Below, in pieces: positions 14,545 to 20,140 of a stretch of DNA of 20,140 nucleotides. The stretch lies in assembly GCA_013329925.1 (NCBI GenBank), contig DUJK01000028.1, positions 1 through 20,140 of the forward strand, written 5' to 3'. How positions within the stretch are numbered: position 1 is the first letter of the stretch; every line of letters starts with the position of its first letter. A program made the position numbers and the translations under genes. Under the pieces are notes generated by a model. The model did not search any database. It was not told where the DNA came from and was given only the letters and a program-made list of their open reading frames with translations. Source of the DNA: Candidatus Poseidoniaceae archaeon (GTDB lineage: Archaea > Thermoplasmatota > Poseidoniia > Poseidoniales > Poseidoniaceae).

Positions 14545-15119
14545 CTATCTCCACCTCTGTTGATATCAACTATGTGGATTCGATGTGGAACCGTTCGTCC
14601 ATTGATCTCAATGCCGATGAATTCATCGACAGATTCCCCGTCCCAAACTTGACAAATCGAGGCGGCAGTAGCGAGTCCTGCTTCATTATGCGGGTGTACA
14701 GTTATTTCAATTCTAAAGAATTCTTCTTGAGCTGAAAGCCACTGAAAAATGGCATTGACACACTTAATTGTGACACCTTTTCGACGATATGGCGTCCTAA
14801 CCCAATATCCCAAGTTATAATTTGAATGAAGTAATTGGAGTTCGTCTCCAAGTCCGATCAAGCCAAGAAATTCCCGTGATAGTTCGTCGGTTATCGACCA
14901 AAAATGAATTTGACTCGAATTTGTTTGAGCTTCCACATCATTTAGCATATCTCTAATTTGTTGTCTGGTCTCTTTACTCTTGTCAAGCCATGGGAGGGCA
15001 GAATAAGCCGAATCAGGGTCTTCCTTGATGGCATTAAGAATTGGCGTAAGTGCGCTACGATTTACCGGCACTAGGACAATATTGCCCTCAACAGAAAGTT
15101 CCGGAGTTTGAGTCATCAT
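14541..15119 (-). CDS. GNAT-family N-acetyltransferase (RimJ/RimL type)
   Basis: A 192-residue protein of the GCN5-related fold. The N-terminal strand VLVPVNR and the ALPWLD segment (41-46) fit RimJ/RimL-like acetyltransferases. LGLIGL (85-90) and NLGYWVRTPYRRKGVTIKCVNAIFQWL (102-128) give the acetyl-CoA motif A, with RRKGVT (112-117) as the phosphate-binding loop. RIEITVHPHNEAGLATAAS (136-154) is motif B. The substrate, a protein N-terminus, amino acid or antibiotic, is not evident. A GAGGAA ribosome-binding site lies in the six-base gap after the zinc-ribbon gene, and the stop overlaps the deacetylase start. It is thus the middle gene of a three- or four-gene operon. Confidence 0.85.
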   Translation of the reverse strand: MMTQTPELSVEGNIVLVPVNRSALTPILNAIKEDPDSAYSALPWLDKSKETRQQIRDMLNDVEAQTNSSQIHFWSITDELSREFLGLIGLGDELQLLHSNYNLGYWVRTPYRRKGVTIKCVNAIFQWLSAQEEFFRIEITVHPHNEAGLATAASICQVWDGESVDEFIGIEINGRTVPHRIHIVDINRGGDS

Positions 15120-15125
15120 TATTCC

Positions 15126-16328
15126 TCATGATAAATGGGCCATAGCTTTGGCGATATTCGAGTCATTTGGGTAAGTTATTTGTGCCATCTTTAACATCCA
15201 TTGAAGGTGTTCTTCTCTGCCCAAATAACGCATTATGGTGCCAATATGAACCAGCATATCGAGATTGCCATCCAAGTGCGGACCTAAGTTGTCTAATTGT
15301 TGTGCTGTTTGAGTTAATTTACCGGTTTTTATCAATTCCAACATAGTAACTACTTCGCGGTAAACTTGGCGTTCGTCCCAGGCTTCCTTTGCTGGCCACG
15401 GCCAAATTCTGCCATTGTGTTGGGGTTCTGGAGCTTCAATTGGTGGTGTGATATTTTGGCTTGCAGAAGAATTTGCTATTGGAATATCGGGCACTTCTGG
15501 GGTGGTAACTGCAGGCTCAGTAACGGAATTACTTTGGGGAATTTCCGGCACATCTGGAGTAATTTCTACTGAATCAGGAACTTCTGGTACATCTGGAGTG
15601 ATATCTACTGAGTCGGGGATTTCCGGTACATCAGGAGTGATTTCTGCTGCCGGGATTGGTTGTTCAACATTAGGAATTTCAGGCACCTCTGGGGTTGTTG
15701 GGGCTTCTGTATTGAACGCAGAGGAGAGAGGGAGGTCAGGGGTAGGAATTTCTTCTTCGATTATTTCTGGTTGCATATTCTCAGTTGAAGGCCCAACTGA
15801 ACCTGTAAGGTCATCATTATTGTCGGCGTCTACGGTGAACAGTGAGCCTTGTCCAGTATGTACTGGCTCGGCCACTTCATCGAGTGGATCGCCAACTGGG
15901 ACGACAAAATCTATTTCTTTGGTTGGAGCGTCTTCTTTAGATAATTCAACTTCTTGCGGAGTTTCATAATCTTGAACCTCGGAAAGTGTCGGCCCAGAAC
16001 TAGAAATAAAATCAAATCCGGCATCTTGGCCACTATCCTCGACTTCAAATTGGTCAATTTCAACAGTCACATCTTCGAGCGATAAAACCGCTTCTACAGC
16101 AAAGTCATCTTCACCTTCTTCATCTAGTTCTTGATCTAGTAGAGTCAACATAATATCAGACTCTGTCGCTGATGGAGTTGCCATAGGTTGATCCCTTGCG
16201 GAGCGATCAAGATCGTAATAACATAATTTACATTCTTTGGCATCAAGCGGGTTTGGAGTATTACAATATGGACAAATGTTTTGTTCGTCAGAAGTATCCT
16301 TCTTACGCCAGCCAAACAAGTTACCCAC
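15126..16328 (-). CDS. Zinc-ribbon protein with TPDVPEIP repeats and helical C-terminal domain
   Basis: With the GTG at 16328 the protein has 400 residues and starts VGNLFGWRKKD. A zinc ribbon follows at 19-36 (C-P-Y-C ... C-K-L-C). Residues 60-200 are highly acidic and low-complexity. Residues 212-282 hold five copies of a TP-[DE]-V-P-[ED]-[IV]-P motif with variable spacers. The last 95 residues (about 305-400) form a helical, TPR-like domain. It resembles adaptor proteins with a zinc finger and a helical binding domain on a flexible stalk. Start choice: the frame opens to an ATG at 16409, but that leaves 24 bases to the divergent helicase gene and adds a weakly hydrophobic leader; the GTG leaves about 105 bases for promoters. 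TTG starts nearby are also possible. Function unknown. Confidence 0.7.
   Translation of the reverse strand: MGNLFGWRKKDTSDEQNICPYCNTPNPLDAKECKLCYYDLDRSARDQPMATPSATESDIMLTLLDQELDEEGEDDFAVEAVLSLEDVTVEIDQFEVEDSGQDAGFDFISSSGPTLSEVQDYETPQEVELSKEDAPTKEIDFVVPVGDPLDEVAEPVHTGQGSLFTVDADNNDDLTGSVGPSTENMQPEIIEEEIPTPDLPLSSAFNTEAPTTPEVPEIPNVEQPIPAAEITPDVPEIPDSVDITPDVPEVPDSVEITPDVPEIPQSNSVTEPAVTTPEVPDIPIANSSASQNITPPIEAPEPQHNGRIWPWPAKEAWDERQVYREVVTMLELIKTGKLTQTAQQLDNLGPHLDGNLDMLVHIGTIMRYLGREEHLQWMLKMAQITYPNDSNIAKAMAHLS
15483..15695 (-). repeat. Tandem TP-x-VP-x-IP coding repeats
   Basis: This stretch encodes five imperfect copies of TP-[DE]-V-P-[ED]-[IV]-P, with a core of three copies spaced 13 residues apart (39 bases). 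It gives an open, repetitive frame on the plus strand as well, which is only a shadow. The copies probably form a rigid extended linker. Confidence 0.75.
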
Positions 16329-16375
16329 CAATATAACGGCCAATGGTAGAGTGTTTAAGTGATAGGGTTTCACGG

Positions 16376-16390
16376 TCATAATATAATTCA
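16376..16390. promoter_or_regulatory. AT-rich box between the zinc-ribbon and helicase genes
   Basis: The run ATAATATAATTC (plus strand, about 16378-16389) reads as ATTATATTAT on the minus strand. It is the only TATA-like sequence between the two divergent genes. On the minus strand it would start transcription near 16355, about 27 bases before the preferred GTG. On the plus strand it would start near 16409, about 25 bases before the helicase ATG. Inference only. Confidence 0.3.
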
Positions 16391-16433
16391 TTTGAATCAA
16401 TACTATCATTTGGTGAAGTGAACTGGTAGGTTC

Positions 16434-18449
16434 ATGGCAAAGAAGGGTACTGTCCGCAGGATGGATAGTTCTCTATCTAACTCCAATTTGGGTGCTGTTG
16501 ACATAACTGATGAAATGCCCCATCAGTGGAAGCGAGGGCAAGAGCATTTTGACCGCTTTACTAAATTAATCCGTATCGAATTAGATGACGAAACTGCTAT
16601 GGTTGAAGAGCGCTGGAAAAAATGGAGTAAACAGCAGTTGGTTTCGGCTGGGCTTGCCCTGTTTGAATTGTCTGCCAGAACCCAAGGGCGATTCTTTGGG
16701 GAGCCAATCATCGTGTTTGAGGAATCTGGTCGCAACAGATTACCGCAACATCGTTTCTCACATGGCGATATTGTATTGATTTCTCGCACCCGCCCGTGGG
16801 GCGAAAAGGTGTATGAAGGAATCGTTTTAGATCGAGGCCCGACTAGAGTAAGAGTCGTGGTAAAAGACAAACCAAAAGACCTCAAAAAGGGTCGCTGGAG
16901 ATTAGATAAAGGCGCTAACAGAATTGCTCATGACCGCATGCATGAAGCACTGATTGCCTTCCATTCCACGGAATCTACCGGAGGAACTCCACTACGAGAT
17001 TTAATTCTAGGCTCACTTCACGACCCAGTAAGTTCGGCTCAAAGACCGCCAGAAATTAGTGGCAGAAGTAAAAATACCAACCTTGGGAAGTTATCATCAC
17101 TCAATAAGTCACAACAATTAGCAGTTGAAAATTCCATTAATTCACGGCTAAGTCTAATTCAAGGACCACCTGGAACCGGCAAGACATTTACCGCAATTCA
17201 CCTCCTCAAACGGCTTGCAGATATGGGGAAAGGGCCGATTTTGGCAAGTGCTGAATCAAATGTCGCAGTTGATAATTTACTTGAGGGTTTGATAGAAAAT
17301 GGTGTCAATGCGATTAGAATTGGTAAACCCGTCAAGGTAAGAGAAACCTTGCGAGATAGTACTTTGGACGCACTGATGGAACAACATCACCTGCAGGATG
17401 AGATTGAATATATTCGTGAACAAAATGATGAACTAAGAAAGAGTTTGAATTCACTCAAAGGCAAAGAAAAGGGGATGACTCATCGAGATATCAAAAATAA
17501 TTTCAAAGATATACGCCGGTTAGAAGATGAGATTGTTACTTCATTATTAGACAGTGCTGAAGTGATATGCGCTACTACAATCGGCGCTGGACACAGAATT
17601 CTTGGCGATCGTAAATTTCCGATTGTGTTAATTGATGAGGCGACACAAGCCAGTGAACCTAGCGCCTTAGTGCCAATTACTAGGGGATGTAGACAACTGA
17701 TTTTAGTTGGAGATCACAAACAATTACCACCCACTGTGATAAGTGAAAAAGCCGAAAGTGGCGGTTTGAATCAATCTTTATTTGAGCGACTAAACAAATG
17801 TGGCATCCCTGCTCATATGTTAACTACTCAATATCGAATGCACCCGGTGATAAGGGAATTTCCCAGTGCAAGATTTTATGACAACAAGTTAGATGATGGC
17901 TGCCAGTCTTCAGACAGACCCACTCCGGCAGGATTATTGTGGCCTGATTGGGACAATCCATTGGCATTTATTCCTGTGGATGGAGTTGAACAGCAAGATG
18001 AAGAAGGCAGTAGTAGGTCAAATTATGCCGAGGCTGCTAAGGTTTTAGCCATCGTCCAGGGATTGCTTGAGCCGGGAGATTTGACAACCCGCGATATTGG
18101 CGTGATTACCCCTTACAACGGCCAAGTAAGAGTTTTAGCAGATTTATTTGAACAAGCAGGAGGCAGAAATCAGGGCGATAGATATGAGGGCTTGGAGATC
18201 AAAAGCGTTGATGGATACCAAGGGCGCGAAAAAGAGGTTATTGTGTTTTCAACAGTAAGAGCTAACGATACTGGGGAAGTCGGGTTCCTTAGTGATAGAA
18301 GACGATTAAACGTCGCATTATCTAGGGCCAAAAGAGGTCTTATCATAATCGGCAACCCAACTACTCTGCGCCACAATAAAACTTGGAATTCTTGGCTCGA
18401 GTGGGTTGAGGAGCGTAATCTATTTGCTTGGCATCTCTCCCAAGATTAA
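16434..18449 (+). CDS. UPF1/DNA2/IGHMBP2-like superfamily 1 helicase
   Basis: A 671-residue SF1B helicase that should unwind nucleic acid 5'-to-3' with ATP. Motifs in order: Q-motif LNKSQQLAV (223-231), Walker A GPPGTGKT (244-251), Ia ASAESNVAVDNL (271-282), Walker B LIDEATQA (399-406), III LILVGDHKQLPP (422-433), IV TTQYRMHP (464-471), V EIKSVDGYQGREKEV (588-602) and VI RLNVALSRAKRGL (624-636). A charged coiled stalk (about 318-372) sits between Ia and Walker B, and a beta-barrel-like 1B part lies near 108-150, as in IGHMBP2 and UPF1. There is no nuclease domain or zinc-cluster N-terminus. It is close to the archaeal IGHMBP2-like helicases, with roles suggested in RNA or DNA metabolism. Start ATG at 16434 is preceded by GGTAGG; an AT-rich box near 16377-16389 could serve both divergent genes. 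Confidence 0.93.
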   Translation: MAKKGTVRRMDSSLSNSNLGAVDITDEMPHQWKRGQEHFDRFTKLIRIELDDETAMVEERWKKWSKQQLVSAGLALFELSARTQGRFFGEPIIVFEESGRNRLPQHRFSHGDIVLISRTRPWGEKVYEGIVLDRGPTRVRVVVKDKPKDLKKGRWRLDKGANRIAHDRMHEALIAFHSTESTGGTPLRDLILGSLHDPVSSAQRPPEISGRSKNTNLGKLSSLNKSQQLAVENSINSRLSLIQGPPGTGKTFTAIHLLKRLADMGKGPILASAESNVAVDNLLEGLIENGVNAIRIGKPVKVRETLRDSTLDALMEQHHLQDEIEYIREQNDELRKSLNSLKGKEKGMTHRDIKNNFKDIRRLEDEIVTSLLDSAEVICATTIGAGHRILGDRKFPIVLIDEATQASEPSALVPITRGCRQLILVGDHKQLPPTVISEKAESGGLNQSLFERLNKCGIPAHMLTTQYRMHPVIREFPSARFYDNKLDDGCQSSDRPTPAGLLWPDWDNPLAFIPVDGVEQQDEEGSSRSNYAEAAKVLAIVQGLLEPGDLTTRDIGVITPYNGQVRVLADLFEQAGGRNQGDRYEGLEIKSVDGYQGREKEVIVFSTVRANDTGEVGFLSDRRRLNVALSRAKRGLIIIGNPTTLRHNKTWNSWLEWVEERNLFAWHLSQD

Positions 18450-18486
18450 TGCGTAGATTGACAAAGTAAGCCCTCAAGGACAATAC

Positions 18487-19053
18487 ATGGCCGAGAGCCC
18501 AGTTAGTCTTCACCAAGGTGGCGGCACCCTTGCCCAAGCCGTATTGGCCACTGCACCCGAGGGTATGCTCATCGCGCCTGTCTGGAAGCGTATTGCTGGA
18601 TTTATGCTAGATGTAATGTTGATTTCAATTGTCTTGACTTTTCTTACTGGGGGCCAACTAACTCTAAACCTGCTTAACTTTGAATTGCTCAATGGTGGTG
18701 CTCAATACATCTTATTCTTCTGCTCTAACTGGGCTATTTTACTAACCTCCCACTGGTTGTATTGGAAATATACCGGTCGGGCTTATGGACGCTCCCTCGG
18801 TCAAAGAGCATTCAGGATTGCTATTGTCCATGATGATGGCACCGTGCTTGAAAAGCACCACTGGGGTTCAAGAGCAGTATCAAAGTTAGTCTATCTGCTA
18901 CCAATAATTGGACCACTTTGGTTTGGCATGAGAGATGCCTTCAAAGCCCGTTCCAAAGATGAGGAGTATCGCACCGCTGTAGATCTCAAAAATCATACAG
19001 TTGCTGCTGTCGACTGGTCTTTACCAGTTGAAACACGCAATAAATTACGATGA
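18487..19053 (+). CDS. RDD-family membrane protein
   Basis: A 188-residue protein with an RDD domain, a small membrane domain whose role is mostly unknown (transport is proposed for some members). Visible marks are PVWKRIAGFMLDVMLIS (31-47; Arg35, Asp42), a second hydrophobic segment (about 74-94), GRSLGQRAFRIAIVHDDG (101-118), SRAVSKLVYLLPIIGPLWFGMRDAFK (128-153), and a polar tail rich in charged residues (154-188). Three to four helices are predicted. It starts at ATG 18487, 37 bases after the helicase stop, so co-transcription is possible. GGA lies six bases before the start. Confidence 0.85.
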   Translation: MAESPVSLHQGGGTLAQAVLATAPEGMLIAPVWKRIAGFMLDVMLISIVLTFLTGGQLTLNLLNFELLNGGAQYILFFCSNWAILLTSHWLYWKYTGRAYGRSLGQRAFRIAIVHDDGTVLEKHHWGSRAVSKLVYLLPIIGPLWFGMRDAFKARSKDEEYRTAVDLKNHTVAAVDWSLPVETRNKLR

Positions 19054-19112
19054 AAACTTTTAGACATCTATTTCAAGTATTACCGACTGTGCCATTCTAA
19101 AGGAGGGTTAAC

Positions 19113-20140
19113 ATGACCGAAGAACATTTTACCAAGGCCTCGCCGATAGAATGTCGACTAATGTCTGCTGTCATGGAGATTGATGATGATGATGAGGACG
19201 TTGTACAAGTCACTGTTGATCTGGCAAATGAATCGGCAATTCCGGTTGGCAGCCTAGATATCTTTATCCAAACTAGCGATAATAAAAAGGTAGAATCCAA
19301 GGAAGGCATTAGTTCTCTTGGCCCTGGATTAACTAGAACTTTTAGTTTTGAATTCCCACTGTCGTCCGGCAATTGGACATTTATGCTTAGATCTCCTACC
19401 ATCGATGCCGACCTAGGCCCGTATGAACATGATTTTACCTATCAAGCAAAGAAAGGTCGTGTGTTCAATAATGCAATTGGCAGTGGAATGTTTACTGACG
19501 CTTTTACCTCAGAATTCGGAGAATTTGGCAATGTCGAAGAACGCGGCATAATTGACGCTGCTGAAATAAAACTCACCTCATATTACGGAGAAAATGCTGA
19601 AGGTGGATCTACTGCAATATCAGTTGGAGATGCTGTTGAAGCACCCCCCGAGGAGGCGGCAAGAACACCGCCATGGGAAAAAACTTCAGACATACTATCG
19701 GCACCTTTGACACCAAAACCAGTTGCCCAGACGACTCCGGTTGCTGAGGAGTCTGCACCTAGTGCTGACATCCTATCATTTTCAAAGAGTCTAGCGCCGG
19801 TAGCCGAACAACAACCTAAAGCTAATACTGCTGCTACGCCTCCACCTTTGCCAATTCCAGCAAAAACCACTACTGCGGCAGACGATGAAATCAACAATAC
19901 ACCGCCGTCAGGACCGCCAAGTGCGCCCCCGTCCGCTTCACCATCTAGCCCCCCCAGTGGGCCTCCAACCGCTCCACCAAGCAAACCGACAAGCCGCCCT
20001 CCTACTGGGCCGCCATCTAAACCCGCCTCTAAGCCACCAAGTGGTCCACCATCCGGGCCACCAACTGCTCCTCCAAGCAAACCGACAAGTCGACCTCCTA
20101 CCGGGCCTCCATCAAAACCACCAAGCGGTCCACCAAGCGG
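19113..20140 (+). CDS. Beta-rich protein with long Pro-rich repeat tail (3' truncated by the window)
   Basis: The frame runs from ATG 19113 to the window edge with no stop (342 complete codons). AAGGAGGG ends five bases before the ATG, a strong ribosome-binding site. Residues 1-30 are acidic (DDDDED). Residues 30-110 form a probable beta-sandwich: VVQVTVDLANESAIPVGSLDIF ... GPGLTRTFSFEFPL ... NWTFMLRS, reminiscent of CARDB-like domains. Residues 110-160 are mixed, 175-260 are Pro/Ala/Thr-rich, and from 263 onward the chain is almost only Pro, Ser, Gly, Thr and Lys. There is no signal peptide or helix in the visible part, so it is probably cytoplasmic unless the missing end anchors it. It follows the RDD gene by 59 bases and may share its transcript. 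Confidence 0.7.
   Translation, partial: MTEEHFTKASPIECRLMSAVMEIDDDDEDVVQVTVDLANESAIPVGSLDIFIQTSDNKKVESKEGISSLGPGLTRTFSFEFPLSSGNWTFMLRSPTIDADLGPYEHDFTYQAKKGRVFNNAIGSGMFTDAFTSEFGEFGNVEERGIIDAAEIKLTSYYGENAEGGSTAISVGDAVEAPPEEAARTPPWEKTSDILSAPLTPKPVAQTTPVAEESAPSADILSFSKSLAPVAEQQPKANTAATPPPLPIPAKTTTAADDEINNTPPSGPPSAPPSASPSSPPSGPPTAPPSKPTSRPPTGPPSKPASKPPSGPPSGPPTAPPSKPTSRPPTGPPSKPPSGPPS
19956..20140 (+). repeat. 96-base tandem repeat encoding a Pro/Ser/Gly 32-mer
   Basis: The unit starting SGPPTAPPSKPTSRPPTGPP at 19956 recurs at 20052, a period of 96 bases or 32 residues. The second copy reaches the window end incomplete. The protein copies are identical over the first 23 residues while the DNA differs at several third positions. 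This implies an older duplication kept by selection on the protein rather than recent slippage. Confidence 0.75.

Noticed and set aside
15483..15695. Possible CRISPR-like spaced repeat
   Set aside because: The copies are in-frame coding repeats of 39-base spacing with degenerate sequence, and have no unique spacers or cas genes nearby.
15415..15969. Plus-strand frame of 184 codons with SGTSGVIS repeats
   Set aside because: It is the reverse reading of the TPDVPEIP repeats in the zinc-ribbon gene; low-complexity repeats keep the opposite strand open.
19583..20080. Minus-strand Gly-rich frame of 165 codons (GGPDGGPLGG style)
   Set aside because: It is the shadow of the Pro-rich repeats of the plus-strand gene at 19113, which has a strong ribosome-binding site and a non-repetitive domain.

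Overview
The window looks like a piece of chromosome from a planktonic archaeon, most likely a Marine Group II euryarchaeon (Candidatus Poseidoniales). This is inferred from several things. Two predicted surface proteins end in a PGF-CTERM-type tail (Pro-Gly-Phe, then a hydrophobic stretch, then basic residues). Several starts have an archaeal TATA-like box 24-27 bases upstream of the initiation codon, as expected for leaderless mRNAs. The tRNA-Ser has an archaeal-style long variable arm. An aerobic A1-type haem-copper oxidase is also present. The DNA is moderately AT-rich, genes are tightly packed and start/stop overlaps are common. No phage, insertion sequence, CRISPR array or rRNA was seen, and no gap exceeds 300 bases.

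Layout. 1-591 (+) is the 3' part of a diacylglycerol/sphingosine-kinase-like lipid kinase. It converges on a minus-strand lipoprotein with one membrane helix and a long charged cytoplasmic tail (586-2127), followed by tRNA-Ser(UGA). Next comes the respiratory block, all on the minus strand and read from 9021 down to 2337: COX II, COX I, COX III and COX IV, then a SCO-type copper/thiol protein. The catalytic ligands of COX I and II are intact. However, COX I carries an extracellular N-terminal domain, COX II has a large insertion, COX III has two extra helices and a His-rich loop, and the SCO protein is split by a tandem-repeat insertion.

9251-11014 (+) holds a DUF167 protein, a small Toprim protein, and a FAS1-plastocyanin fusion with type 1 copper ligands and a PGF-CTERM tail. 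The fusion could be an electron carrier for the oxidase. 11018-12794 (-) is a four-gene set: SPFH/band-7 protein, two-helix membrane protein, Arc-like ribbon-helix-helix regulator and DUF4190-like membrane protein. A divergent promoter region separates it from a 54-residue membrane protein (12868-13032).

13105-16328 (-) encodes a zinc-ribbon protein with TP-x-VP-x-IP repeats, a GNAT acetyltransferase, a polysaccharide-deacetylase-like enzyme and a BioY biotin transporter. 16434 to the end (+) encodes a UPF1/DNA2-like SF1 helicase, an RDD membrane protein, and a Pro-rich protein that runs off the window without a stop.

The main theme is copper-dependent aerobic respiration with unusually embellished subunits. 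The second theme is a compact SPFH-RHH membrane cassette. Names of families rest on motif recognition by eye; no database search was run.
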